Of a stretch of DNA of 17,748 nt, positions 1-7,081 are shown piece by piece. Positions within the stretch are counted from its first letter, which is position 1. Every line of letters starts with the position of its first letter. The stretch spans positions 1 through 17,748 of the forward strand of contig CALZIH010000022.1 in assembly GCA_945787305.1 (NCBI GenBank), in the 5' to 3' direction. The notes beneath the pieces were generated by a model. That model searched no databases, was not told the origin of the DNA, and was given only the letters and a program-made list of their open reading frames with translations. The DNA is from an uncultured Desulfobulbaceae bacterium (lineage in GTDB: Bacteria > Desulfobacterota > Desulfobulbia > Desulfobulbales > Desulfobulbaceae). The position numbers and the translations under genes are program-made.

Positions 1-1
1 T

Positions 2-607
2 TTTAATAAAAAATTTGATCTTGTTGGCCACTCAATGGGGGGAATGCTGGCGACAACATTTGCTGTTAATTACCCTAAATATATTGATAAACTTATTCTG
101 ATTAACCCTATTGGTCTAGAAGATTACGGAAAGTATGTAGAATTCAAAGATGTCAACTTCTTCTATAAAATAGAACTTGCTAAAACAGTGGATAAAGCGA
201 GGAACTATCAAAAAAAGAATTATTATGATGGCAAATGGTCAAGCGAATACGAGGAGCTTTTAATTCCTTTAAAAGGAATGCTTGCAGGAGAAGATTGGCA
301 CATTGTTGCTTGGAATAATGCTTTAACATATGGTCCTATTTTTTCAGAAAATATAGTAGACAGGTTCTCACAAATTACCAGTAAAACCTTTTTAATCATT
401 GGTACCAGAGATAAAACTGGCCCCGGCAGAGGTTGGTTAAAAGAAGGTGTGACGAGAAAATTAGGTGATTATCAAGAACTCGGAAAAAGAACTAAAGATA
501 TGGTTAGAGGTTCAGTGCTTATCGAGTTGGATGGACTCGGTCATATGCCCCAGTATGAAAATTATGATGTTTTTATTGAAGCGTTCAATAAAGTCATTGG
601 TGACTAA
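2..607 (+). CDS. Alpha/beta hydrolase, 3' part (5' end outside window)
   Basis: This is the C-terminal two-thirds or so of an alpha/beta-hydrolase-fold enzyme; the reading frame is open to the left edge. Directly visible is the nucleophile elbow G-H-S-M-G-G at about positions 26-43, with serine as catalytic nucleophile. A later strand ends in I-I-G-T-R-D, giving the likely acid, and the motif D-G-L-G-H-M-P near the C terminus supplies the catalytic histidine, so the triad looks complete. An internal ATG at about position 35 lies inside the elbow and cannot be the true start. The family includes esterases, C-C hydrolases and haloperoxidase-like enzymes; the substrate cannot be read here. The gene is clearly more AT-rich than the cluster that follows, which may indicate a different history. 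It is followed by a terminator-like hairpin. Confidence 0.85.
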   Translation, partial: FNKKFDLVGHSMGGMLATTFAVNYPKYIDKLILINPIGLEDYGKYVEFKDVNFFYKIELAKTVDKARNYQKKNYYDGKWSSEYEELLIPLKGMLAGEDWHIVAWNNALTYGPIFSENIVDRFSQITSKTFLIIGTRDKTGPGRGWLKEGVTRKLGDYQELGKRTKDMVRGSVLIELDGLGHMPQYENYDVFIEAFNKVIGD

Positions 608-610
608 CTA

Positions 611-634
611 AAAAAGCAGGGTGTCCCCTTTTTC
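611..634 (+). terminator. Terminator-like hairpin after the hydrolase
   Basis: A run of five A plus G, a two-base CA bulge and GGG pair across a TGT loop with CCC, C and five T, starting four bases after the hydrolase stop codon. The A/T-flanked stem ending in a T run fits a rho-independent terminator that could work in both directions. The core GC stem is only three to four pairs, so strength is uncertain. Confidence 0.4.
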
Positions 635-775
635 ATTTTGCGTGACATGGAAACAGGTAGTTATAGCCTGAATGGACATATAATAATTTAATACCCATGA
701 ATTTTAATATGAAACCATGGCTACCATCGCTGATAATCATGTGGGTTTTAGGTCCAATAATTGGAACCCTTTTAA

Positions 776-1090
776 TATCATCATTTTGGGGGCGGCCTGA
801 ACTTGTCAAAACTCCTGGATGATTTCATCCAGGAAAAGTTAAATGAGCTGCAACCAAATATTCCCAAGAATAAAACAAAAATAAAAACCATTGAATTTGA
901 TAAAGTCTTCAAAAGCATTATCGAAAATTCTTCGGATAAATAGCCCTGAAAGCATGAAGCCGGGTATAGGCCAACTGTGCGGCATGCTCGAACGTCTAAT
1001 TGATGGCTCATTCTCAGCGGACGATGTAAGAGCCAAGCATGGCAAGATCTCATTCGAGGGACTCAACGAGCTGTACGGCAACCTGTTCCA
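776..1090 (+). pseudogene. Decayed coding fragments (two frames), no recognised family
   Basis: Two protein-like stretches lie in different plus-strand frames. The first (about 776-943) reads as an amphipathic, Lys/Glu-rich segment containing L-L-D-D-F-I-Q-E-K-L and ends at TAG 941-943. The second (about 954-1090) begins M-K-P-G-I-G and contains L-I-D-G-S-F-S-A-D-D-V, then runs into the 3' end of the convergent kinase gene. Neither has a good ribosome site or a recognisable domain. The composition and the frame change suggest remnants of one or two small genes. A 9-bp inverted repeat (814-822 with 825-833) sits inside the first fragment. The rest of the interval from 635 to 775 shows nothing I can name. 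Confidence 0.3.
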
Positions 1091-2146
1091 TTACCTGAGT
1101 GGACTGGTCGTTTTCCTCTGGACATTTGGACTTTGAGTAGGGAGGAGAATTGTAAACATTGATCCCTTGTCAGGTAGACTGTCGACTTCAACCGTACCTT
1201 TCAATTCTTTTACAGATCGTTCAACAATTGCAAGGCCAAGGCCCGGACCATGTATTTTTGTAGTGTAAAAGGGTTTGAAAATTTTGTCCCGTTCAGCAGA
1301 GGAAATACCCGGGCCATTATCTTGCACGGAAATCATGACCATGCCATCGTTGTTCTTTGTGCGCACAATGATGGCGTTATCTTCAGTCGATGCTTCCAGA
1401 GCATTTTCGAGAAGGTTTGAGACACAATCCATTATTCTGGCAATATCAGATGAAAATTTGGGTATGTTCTCATCTTTTTGAAAAATGATCGATACGTTTT
1501 GGTGTTTTGCCTGATCCGCAAAATCATTTATTGCCGATTGGACAATACTGTTAATACGACATGACTCTATATTGAAAGGAGTAGGATGAGAGAAATTTAA
1601 AAAGATAGACGTCAGGTCTGTTAATTTTCTCACTTCATCTTCAATGATAGTTAGAAACTTGATCATAACCTCATCTTTATATTTCCTTTTTAAAAAGGAA
1701 GTCGCCATACCGATAGAGTGCAGAGGATTTCTCGTCTCATGTGCTATCCCAGCTACCAAATCTTGTAATTCGGAAAACCGATTTTTTTCCGCTGTTTCCT
1801 CACCTGAACGAACACGCTCGTCAAGGTTGAACCTGATGTCTTTTGCCATCTGATTGAACACCTCAATCAGTTCTCCAATGTCGTCTCCGCAAGATTCTTT
1901 GTATACGGTACATTTTCGACAATCTCCAAGTTTATGCGCAAATTGCCCCTGTACTTCACCATGGCAAGATGTCCCTGCAATTGACCAACATCTCAGTTTA
2001 CCATATGCCGGACATTCCTCTTTGCCGCAGTTAAGCCGTTCCCAGCACTTGACAATCTTGCTGTTTTCCGCTTCGACGTTAAAATCACCGGCCTGAAGTG
2101 CTTGCATTTTTTCTTTTAACGCTTTCAGTTCTTTTGGTGTTTTCAT
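1091..2146 (-). CDS. Soluble sensor histidine kinase with N-terminal Cys-rich CW domain
   Basis: A 351-residue cytoplasmic histidine kinase; no membrane helix or signal peptide is seen. Residues about 30-90 form a cysteine-rich module with two Cys-Trp pairs (C34-W and C53-W) plus C40, C45, C61, C76, C79 and C86, matching the 'two-CW' arrangement that I associate with Desulfobacterota signalling proteins; it could bind metal or sense redox state (inference). A short coiled segment follows, then HisKA with H136 in A-H-E-T-R-N-P. The HATPase domain has the N box around N244/N248, DNGPG at 276-280 and GPGLGLAI at 300-307. The frame stays open upstream to 2254, overlapping the regulator gene, but the ATG at 2146 lies 17 bases after the regulator stop and begins the plausible N terminus. 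No strong Shine-Dalgarno is visible. It is last in the operon and probably a second input to the same regulator. Confidence 0.85.
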   Translation of the reverse strand: MKTPKELKALKEKMQALQAGDFNVEAENSKIVKCWERLNCGKEECPAYGKLRCWSIAGTSCHGEVQGQFAHKLGDCRKCTVYKESCGDDIGELIEVFNQMAKDIRFNLDERVRSGEETAEKNRFSELQDLVAGIAHETRNPLHSIGMATSFLKRKYKDEVMIKFLTIIEDEVRKLTDLTSIFLNFSHPTPFNIESCRINSIVQSAINDFADQAKHQNVSIIFQKDENIPKFSSDIARIMDCVSNLLENALEASTEDNAIIVRTKNNDGMVMISVQDNGPGISSAERDKIFKPFYTTKIHGPGLGLAIVERSVKELKGTVEVDSLPDKGSMFTILLPTQSPNVQRKTTSPLR

Positions 2147-2163
2147 GGAAATAATTCTGCAAG

Positions 2164-3498
2164 TTACTTGTTTGTCAATCCTATATTTTTCATCTTGGTG
2201 CGGAGCTGTTTTCTGGAAATCCCCAAGAGAATAGCCGCTTTGGATTGGTTCCATGCTGTTGAATCCAATGCTTTCTTGATGATTCTCTTTTCCATCTCGG
2301 GTAGATTCAGCTCACTGAATTCTTCACACTTCTCATCTTCAATGACCTGGAGTTTGCACGGCAAACATTCAGTATTAATAGAATCGTACGAGCATAAAAT
2401 AACGGCTCGTTCGACTACGTTTTCAAGTTCACGAACATTGCCCGGCCAGTCATAATTAGTCATAATTTCTAATACAACACTGTCAAATTCTCGAATATCC
2501 TTCTTGTTTTTCTTGTTAAAATGTTCAAGGTAGTGCCTGGCCAATAAAGGGATGTCATCTTTTCGATCACGTAAGGGAGGAATACGAATCGTTATAACAT
2601 TCAACCTGTAAAATAAATCGGAGCGAAACTCACCTCGTTCCACCTCATTTTCAATATCTCTATTGGTAGCAGAGAGTACTCTGACATCGACCTGGATTTT
2701 ATTTTTTCCACCAACCCGACGAATTTCCCTTTCTTGTAAAAACCGAAGAAGCTTCTTTTCTAAAGCAAGTTCCAGATCACCAATCTCATCTAAAAAAAGT
2801 GTGCCTCCCTGAGCCATTTCAATCAGACCTATTTTTCTATCCATCGCACCGGTAAAGGCCCCTCTTTCATAACCGAAAAGCTCGCTTTCCATCAGCTCGG
2901 AGGGAATAGTAGTGCAATCAATTGGAATAAAGGGCTTATCAACCCGAAGGGACGAATAATGGATTGCCCTTGCAACCAATTCTTTACCGGTGCCAGATTC
3001 ACCAAGAATAAGAATGTTTGCGTCCGTTTTACTGACCCTCCGGATAAGGGAAAAAACCTCCTGCATGGGCTTTGATTTGCCTATTATATTTAAAAATTGG
3101 AATCGGCCTTCTATCCCGTCATCCGGCAGCTGCTTCTTTGAAAGCAATAACTCATGAACAATATTTTCTAAAAGGTTCAGGTCGACGGGCTTGGTCAGGT
3201 ATGTATAAGCCCCTAGGCGCATGGCGTTGACCGCCAGTTCAATTGTTCCATAAGCGGTTAGCAGAACAAATGGTGTTTCAGGAGAAACGGTTTTGACCTT
3301 TTCCAGCAACTGTTCTCCTGTCATCCCTGGCATTTTATAGTCTGATAAAACAAGATCATAATGTTTGTCCTTAAACATAGAGAAGGCTTCTTCCCCGGAG
3401 CAGGCAGTATCTACAGTTAATTCATTACTGGTTAAGGCCGCAGAAAGGACTTTTAATGAGTTTATTTCATCGTCTACCGCTAAAATTGTATATCTCAT
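2164..3498 (-). CDS. NtrC-family sigma-54-dependent response regulator
   Basis: A 444-residue bacterial enhancer-binding protein of the NtrC/AtoC/ZraR type. A receiver domain fills residues 1-120, with acidic residues D9-D10, phospho-acceptor D53 in L-S-D-Y-K-M-P-G, and K103 in T-K-P. The AAA+ domain has Walker A GESGTGKE (166-173), the sigma-54 contact loop GAFTGA (213-218) and Walker B in G-G-T-L-F-L-D-E-I-G (231-240), with an arginine-finger region after F-R-x-D-L-F-Y-R-L-N. A Fis-type helix-turn-helix closes the protein (N-Q-S-K-A-A-I-L-L-G-I-S at about 417-428). All elements needed to remodel sigma-54 polymerase are present. The ATG overlaps the stop of the upstream kinase gene by ATGA, so translation is coupled. 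Two sigma-54-like promoters lie nearby on the plus strand and are its likely targets (inference). Confidence 0.95.
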   Translation of the reverse strand: MRYTILAVDDEINSLKVLSAALTSNELTVDTACSGEEAFSMFKDKHYDLVLSDYKMPGMTGEQLLEKVKTVSPETPFVLLTAYGTIELAVNAMRLGAYTYLTKPVDLNLLENIVHELLLSKKQLPDDGIEGRFQFLNIIGKSKPMQEVFSLIRRVSKTDANILILGESGTGKELVARAIHYSSLRVDKPFIPIDCTTIPSELMESELFGYERGAFTGAMDRKIGLIEMAQGGTLFLDEIGDLELALEKKLLRFLQEREIRRVGGKNKIQVDVRVLSATNRDIENEVERGEFRSDLFYRLNVITIRIPPLRDRKDDIPLLARHYLEHFNKKNKKDIREFDSVVLEIMTNYDWPGNVRELENVVERAVILCSYDSINTECLPCKLQVIEDEKCEEFSELNLPEMEKRIIKKALDSTAWNQSKAAILLGISRKQLRTKMKNIGLTNK

Positions 3499-5180
3499 GA
3501 ATGAACAGTTTCCTTGCTGATCGGTAAGCTAAGAGTAAATGTGGTTCCCGCCCCGGTGCTGCTCTTTACATGCAGATCTCCATCATGCCCTCGTACAATT
3601 TTCTGTGAAATGGCCAGGCCTAGCCCTGTTCCACGAGTCTTAGTTGTAAAAAACGGATTGAAAACTTTCTTGATGTTTTCCGTAGATATTCCTCTGCCGT
3701 TGTCACTCAATAAAACTTGGACCGTGCCTTGGACCTGTCTGGTAGTGATGGTGATCTTCCCCTTACCGTCAATAGCATCAAAACCGTTAATAATGAGATT
3801 GATCAGCACCTGTTTGATCTGGTTAAAATCGCATAGCGCCTGTGGTAGGTCATCGGAGAGTTTTTCCTGGAGAGAAATATCTTGTTCCTGGGCCTCTTTG
3901 TCGAGTAGGAGAATGGTTTCGTGGATCAGTCTATTGATGTCATGGGCTTTGATTTTAGGATAAATAGGCTTGGCAAATCCGAGTAATGTTCCTGTAAGCT
4001 TGTTGATTCGCGACACCTCATCGGTTATTATTTTGATGAACTCCTTGATAAGGATTCCATCATAATTCTTGTCGATGTAGACAGCGGCCCCACTTATGGC
4101 GTTGAGTGGGTTTTTTATCTCGTGGGCCAACGTTGCCGCCAGTTCACCTGTTGCCGCAAGCCGGTAGAGCCTCTCCTTTTCCCGAACTGCTCCGGAAAGC
4201 TTCACAACCATTTCGTTAAATGAATTCGATAGCTCACCAATTTCATCATTACTCGTTACCTCAATTCTTTTATTAAGCCCTTCATCAACAAGCCTGTCTA
4301 CAGATTCCTTCAAACCCAGGATAGGTTGAATAAGTCTGACAATCAAGCCAAAGCCGAAAATCAGTACGGATGTGAATGTTCCGAGCATAACCAGAAATAT
4401 CAGCATTCTCCTTCCTGTAATATCCATGAGATTGATATCGACATAAAAAATTGCAGTACCAAATATAAGCGTGGGTAAAGCGGTAAGCAAAGTAAAGGCA
4501 GTTAATACACGATAGAGAATTGATCCCCCCATATCTGCGACCATCCGGCGATTAACGGCAAACAGCAGAAGTATAAAACCAAATGGACGGAAAAAATGAC
4601 CGTGTATCCAAATTGGAGAACCCATGGGGGCCGGGAAGAAAAGGAAAATTCCTGAAAGACAGATGAGTAGAAAGCCAACAGCAGAGAACAAAACCCTTTT
4701 GCTTTTCACCCGATACAAGGAAGCCACATGCAGTATGCAGACATTCCCGGCCAGAAAGGCGATGCTTATCCATACCAGTGGCCTGAATTTACTGAAATCA
4801 GGTAGGTTTTCATATATGTCCGGGATGGCAAAGAGAAGTAACGGTAGATAAAGAAGGGGAACTGTATGTTTTACCTGAGGCTTTGCTGAGGAAATGGCGA
4901 CGATAAAGGTCAATAGGGCGAAGCAGTACCCCAGTAATGTCAGGTAGAGCAGGTTGAGGTTGAGATTGCGTATATGAACAAAAGCATGAAATGCGCTGCA
5001 CAGTGCCAAGAGAATGTAGCCCGTCCTGACGAGAAATATTCTATTTTTCTGTTCCGGTTCTAAATGGACGCCGTGTTCGGGGGTGAGAAAGAGTCGTCCG
5101 GCAATTGAAATGCAGACCACGGCAACGAGCAGTTCTTCCCAGCAATGATAGGTGATAAATACAGAGGTATCAATATGCAA
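3495..5180 (-). CDS. Membrane sensor histidine kinase with HAMP domain
   Basis: A 561-residue membrane kinase. The first 225 residues hold about seven hydrophobic helices with short loops, a sensor architecture I cannot name. Two more helices (about 223-248 and 259-283) lead into a HAMP linker (about 284-337, with N-D-E-I-G-E-L). HisKA carries phospho-acceptor H353 in L-A-H-E-I-K-N-P. HATPase motifs are N-L-I-I-N-G-F-D-A-I (461-470), DNGRG (493-497) and GTGLGLAI (517-524). The start is a TTG at 5180: an in-frame TAG lies three codons upstream, and no ATG precedes the first hydrophobic segment. An AGGA lies 22 bases upstream, too far to be convincing, so the true start may be slightly internal. 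It is first in the operon and overlaps the regulator gene by ATGA, making it the most likely cognate kinase. The ligand is unknown. Confidence 0.9.
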   Translation of the reverse strand: MHIDTSVFITYHCWEELLVAVVCISIAGRLFLTPEHGVHLEPEQKNRIFLVRTGYILLALCSAFHAFVHIRNLNLNLLYLTLLGYCFALLTFIVAISSAKPQVKHTVPLLYLPLLLFAIPDIYENLPDFSKFRPLVWISIAFLAGNVCILHVASLYRVKSKRVLFSAVGFLLICLSGIFLFFPAPMGSPIWIHGHFFRPFGFILLLFAVNRRMVADMGGSILYRVLTAFTLLTALPTLIFGTAIFYVDINLMDITGRRMLIFLVMLGTFTSVLIFGFGLIVRLIQPILGLKESVDRLVDEGLNKRIEVTSNDEIGELSNSFNEMVVKLSGAVREKERLYRLAATGELAATLAHEIKNPLNAISGAAVYIDKNYDGILIKEFIKIITDEVSRINKLTGTLLGFAKPIYPKIKAHDINRLIHETILLLDKEAQEQDISLQEKLSDDLPQALCDFNQIKQVLINLIINGFDAIDGKGKITITTRQVQGTVQVLLSDNGRGISTENIKKVFNPFFTTKTRGTGLGLAISQKIVRGHDGDLHVKSSTGAGTTFTLSLPISKETVHS

Positions 5181-5225
5181 TACAATCTACTTGTGTGAAT
5201 TTTCCTGTTTAGTTATCTGTTTGAA

Positions 5226-5248
5226 TGTTGCACATATTGTGCCGTTTG
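5226..5248 (-). promoter_or_regulatory. Possible sigma-54 promoter of the kinase-regulator operon
   Basis: Read on the minus strand this holds GGCACA-N4-GTGCA with the invariant GG and GC ten bases apart, matching the -24/-12 layout with about three departures from consensus. Transcription would start about 40 bases before the TTG of the membrane kinase gene. The same bases form a small inverted repeat (GCACA, 3 bases, TGTGC at 5230-5242), so it could instead be an operator. If active, the operon would be autoregulated. Confidence 0.4.
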
Positions 5249-5402
5249 CCTGATGGTTCCTGTTCTAGTATACGGAAAAAGTAAACCACCCTGTGTATGT
5301 GTAATGGATATTAGTTGTTCACCGGTGAGGTGAAATTCGGACCTCTTTTATCCAGGGAAACGATAGATGTGTTGAGACATTGTAGAAGTCCTTTGACTTT
5401 TT

Positions 5403-5476
5403 GTTGGCAATGTTAGGCCCTGTCGGGACACGAACTGATGGCAAACTGTGCCATTAGGGCCAATTGTACCATTAAA
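5403..5476. promoter_or_regulatory. Candidate activator-binding region (palindrome and repeats)
   Basis: A perfect inverted repeat ATGGCA-N5-TGCCAT lies at 5438-5454. Its right half belongs to the 9-mer TGTGCCATT (5447-5455), repeated 18 bases later with one change as TGTACCATT (5465-5473). The region also holds a small palindrome TGTC-GG-GACA (5421-5430). It lies about 200 bases upstream of the plus-strand sigma-54 promoter, a usual distance for an enhancer-binding protein. No binding protein can be named from sequence alone; the adjacent NtrC-type regulator is the obvious candidate. Confidence 0.45.
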
Positions 5477-5662
5477 ATTTTTTATTCATTAAACAATTTT
5501 TCGACTTTACAGATAAATCATTCGATTCGCATTATTTCCATTTAAAATATCGGCAAATTAAGCAGCAGCAGATAATAGGTAATCACTCAAAATTGCCGCC
5601 GTCAACGGTTTTCTCGTACTAATTTCCCGGTGTTTGCTCTTCCTCAGAATATCTTTGCTGAT

Positions 5663-5678
5663 TGGCACCTACATTGCA
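5663..5678 (+). promoter_or_regulatory. Sigma-54 (-24/-12) promoter of the DsrE-like operon
   Basis: The sequence TGGCAC-N5-TTGCA matches the sigma-54 consensus closely, with GG (5664-5665) and GC (5676-5677) separated by exactly ten bases. The predicted start is near 5689, giving an unusually long leader of about 275 bases before the first gene. The sigma-54 activator is encoded in the divergent operon. Confidence 0.8.
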
Positions 5679-5688
5679 GCTATCATAC

Positions 5689-5919
5689 TGTGTTATTATT
5701 TATGAACTGATAAAGCTGCATAAGGGTAAATAAGGATACCGTAATCCGGATGGAGGCAATGCTGGACCACCGCGGTATTTGTTTTACTCTTAAAATAATC
5801 AGAAAAAAATAGTGTGCCATTCAACCTCCGTCTCCAATTGAAAATAAGAATGCTTAAGCATTTTTTCCGGCACACTGTCATGTCTGACATGTTCCATGAG
5901 CATGTCAGACATGTTTTTT
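5689..5919 (+). ncRNA. Structured leader RNA or small RNA ending in a terminator
   Basis: Transcripts from the sigma-54 promoter would cross this region first. Three nested or adjacent structures are visible: 8-bp arms AGTGTGCC (5811-5818) and GGCACACT (5869-5876); inside them the palindrome ATGCTTAAGCAT (5850-5861) followed by T residues; and then the perfect terminator hairpin at 5879-5913 with six T. A short reading frame (5750-5812, 20 codons, beginning M-E-A-M-L-D) ends at the left arm of the outer stem and could be a leader peptide, but its ribosome site is poor. The product may be an attenuated leader or a free small RNA of about 230 bases. No known riboswitch consensus was recognised. 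Confidence 0.45.
5879..5919 (+). terminator. Strong intrinsic terminator upstream of the DsrE-like gene
   Basis: Arms CATGTCTGACATG (5879-5891) and CATGTCAGACATG (5901-5913) are exact reverse complements, giving a 13-bp stem with a 9-base loop, followed by six T (5914-5919). The T run makes it directional on the plus strand. Each arm is itself a palindrome around one central base, so at the DNA level it could also be a pair of operator sites. It sits about 45 bases before the first gene, where only attenuation or readthrough would allow expression from the sigma-54 promoter. Confidence 0.75.
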
Positions 5920-5964
5920 CCTTTGTAATCCGAGGTGAGATGAATTTATGCAATGGAGTCTATG

Positions 5965-6237
5965 ATGTCCAAAAGAATAGCAGTGGTGGTGCGAGAGCGG
6001 CAGAGCGAGGCTTTGCGCATGGCAGTTGGATTGATATTGATGGATGACATTATACATGTCTATGCTTTAGATAGAGTCATTGAGGATACGGAAAAAAATC
6101 GGCTGAATCTGGAAACTATCGAGGACATGGAAATGAAGGCGTATTCGAATATTTCGGAAAACAAGACCATGAAATTTACGTCCATCGATGAAATTGCCAG
6201 AAAATTGTTAAATTATGATCATGTGCTGGCTTATTAA
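5965..6237 (+). CDS. DsrE/DsrF-fold-like protein without cysteine
   Basis: A 90-residue small soluble protein. It opens with a beta strand (K-R-I-A-V-V-V-R), then an alpha helix with R-Q-S-E-A-L-R-M-A-V-G, a second strand I-H-V-Y-A-L-D, and ends in Y-D-H-V-L-A-Y. This alternating beta/alpha layout resembles small DsrE/DsrF/TusD-like sulfur-relay subunits, but it has no cysteine, so it cannot carry a persulfide and would act as a structural or binding partner. Three ATGs compete (5953, 5962, 5965); I chose 5965 because GGAG at 5955-5958 lies six bases upstream and the protein then begins like related ones, M-S-K-R-I. It is the first gene after the leader and terminator, and the next small gene follows after 36 bases. 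Confidence 0.65.
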   Translation: MSKRIAVVVRERQSEALRMAVGLILMDDIIHVYALDRVIEDTEKNRLNLETIEDMEMKAYSNISENKTMKFTSIDEIARKLLNYDHVLAY

Positions 6238-6273
6238 AGCGGTCAATCAGCCAGAATAAACAGGAGCCAAACT

Positions 6274-6441
6274 GTGAAAATTTTATTCATCCTTAAACAA
6301 GAACCGGACGCAAACATCAAAGCAATTATTACGGAAAGCAGGAAGGATGCAGAGACCATTGTCATTGACCTCAGGGAAGAGCATGACTATGACGCGCTCG
6401 TCGAGAATATCGAAACCTACGATAAGGTTATCACTTGGTGA
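6274..6441 (+). CDS. Small 55-residue protein, GTG start, relay-subunit-like
   Basis: A short frame beginning GTG with AGGAG at 6262-6266, seven bases upstream. The protein starts V-K-I-L-F-I-L-K and ends Y-D-K-V-I-T-W, so it has an N-terminal beta strand, one or two helices and a closing strand motif like the end of the preceding DsrE-like protein (Y-D-H-V-L-A-Y). It has no cysteine. Size and position recall DsrH/TusB-type small subunits, but the similarity is too weak for a firm assignment. It lies 36 bases after the preceding gene in the same direction, which suggests a shared transcript and perhaps a complex. Confidence 0.6.
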   Translation: MKILFILKQEPDANIKAIITESRKDAETIVIDLREEHDYDALVENIETYDKVITW

Positions 6442-6454
6442 AAGTATACTATAA

Positions 6455-6647
6455 ACAGTAGCAGAATCGACGAGGCAACGCAATGAAGCAAGTTCTTTTG
6501 AGTATAGTGACGATCCTGGTAACCAAAAAAATCAACCGGACGGAAAAGACGTCTGTGCAAAATTAAAAAGCAAAACCATATTAAGGTTATGGCCCGGACC
6601 TTCGCGTCGCCGTCGATTATCATGAACCGTTATTTGAAACCAGTTAA
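6455..6647 (+). pseudogene. Frameshifted coding remnant between the two DsrE-like genes
   Basis: Protein-like sequence runs in one plus-strand frame from about 6455 to 6587 (contains D-G-K-D-V-C-A-K-L-K-S-K) and continues naturally in another frame from about 6588 to the TAA at 6645-6647 (G-P-D-L-R-V-A-V-D-Y-H-E-P). Joining the two needs a single-base shift near 6587. No start codon or ribosome site is evident in the first part. I read it as a broken gene or a gene with a sequencing error; its family is not recognised. Confidence 0.35.
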
Positions 6648-6685
6648 GTAACAGGGTAGACCATATATTCAATGGAGGCACAAAG

Positions 6686-6988
6686 ATGAAACTCGGTATT
6701 CTTATTAACTCAAATAAGCACCTGCCGGTGATAACAGGAATTGTCAGAGCTGCAGTTGCCAGGGGTAATCAAGTGATCATTTTTTCAATGGATGAGGGCA
6801 CCAAACTCCTAGAGGAACCGGACTATGTCTCGCTCGCCGAAATCCAGGGGATATCGATGAGCTATTGTGACCACAGTGCCATAGAGTTGTCGGTCAACAC
6901 GGATGGGCTTTCCGAGTCTATCGGACGCAGCAGTCAATACAGCAATGCCGCGATGAATCATGAAGCCGACAAAGTTCTGGTTTTGTAG
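6686..6988 (+). CDS. DsrE/DsrF-like sulfur-relay protein with conserved cysteine
   Basis: A 100-residue protein of the DsrE/DsrF-like (TusD-related) fold. Strand one is K-L-G-I-L-I-N, followed by a helix and strand two V-I-I-F-S-M-D-E-G, then the segment S-M-S-Y-C-D-H-S with its only cysteine, C61, and a final strand D-K-V-L-V-L. In DsrE/TusD proteins a cysteine in this central region carries the sulfane sulfur, and C61 is the candidate here. The start has a good ribosome site (GGAGG at about 6674). It lies downstream of two small relay-like genes that lack cysteine, so it may be the only sulfur-carrying member of the set. A membrane glycosyltransferase gene follows after 93 bases. Substrate and partners are not known. 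Confidence 0.75.
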   Translation: MKLGILINSNKHLPVITGIVRAAVARGNQVIIFSMDEGTKLLEEPDYVSLAEIQGISMSYCDHSAIELSVNTDGLSESIGRSSQYSNAAMNHEADKVLVL

Positions 6989-7081
6989 GCAGATATACTT
7001 TGGAGCAACTGCTTATATTTTGTAATGAAGTCGTCAAATTGTTCGAGCTGACACTTCCAGAATTTTACAACCCGCCATCGG

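Noticed and set aside
5696..5953. Minus-strand frame in the divergent control region
   Set aside because: It overlaps the structured leader and terminator, has no ribosome site or domain, and its coding look comes from the inverted repeats.
6483..6566. 27-codon frame starting M-K-Q-V-L-L
   Set aside because: No ribosome site, and the better coding signal runs in another frame of the same stretch (the frameshifted remnant).
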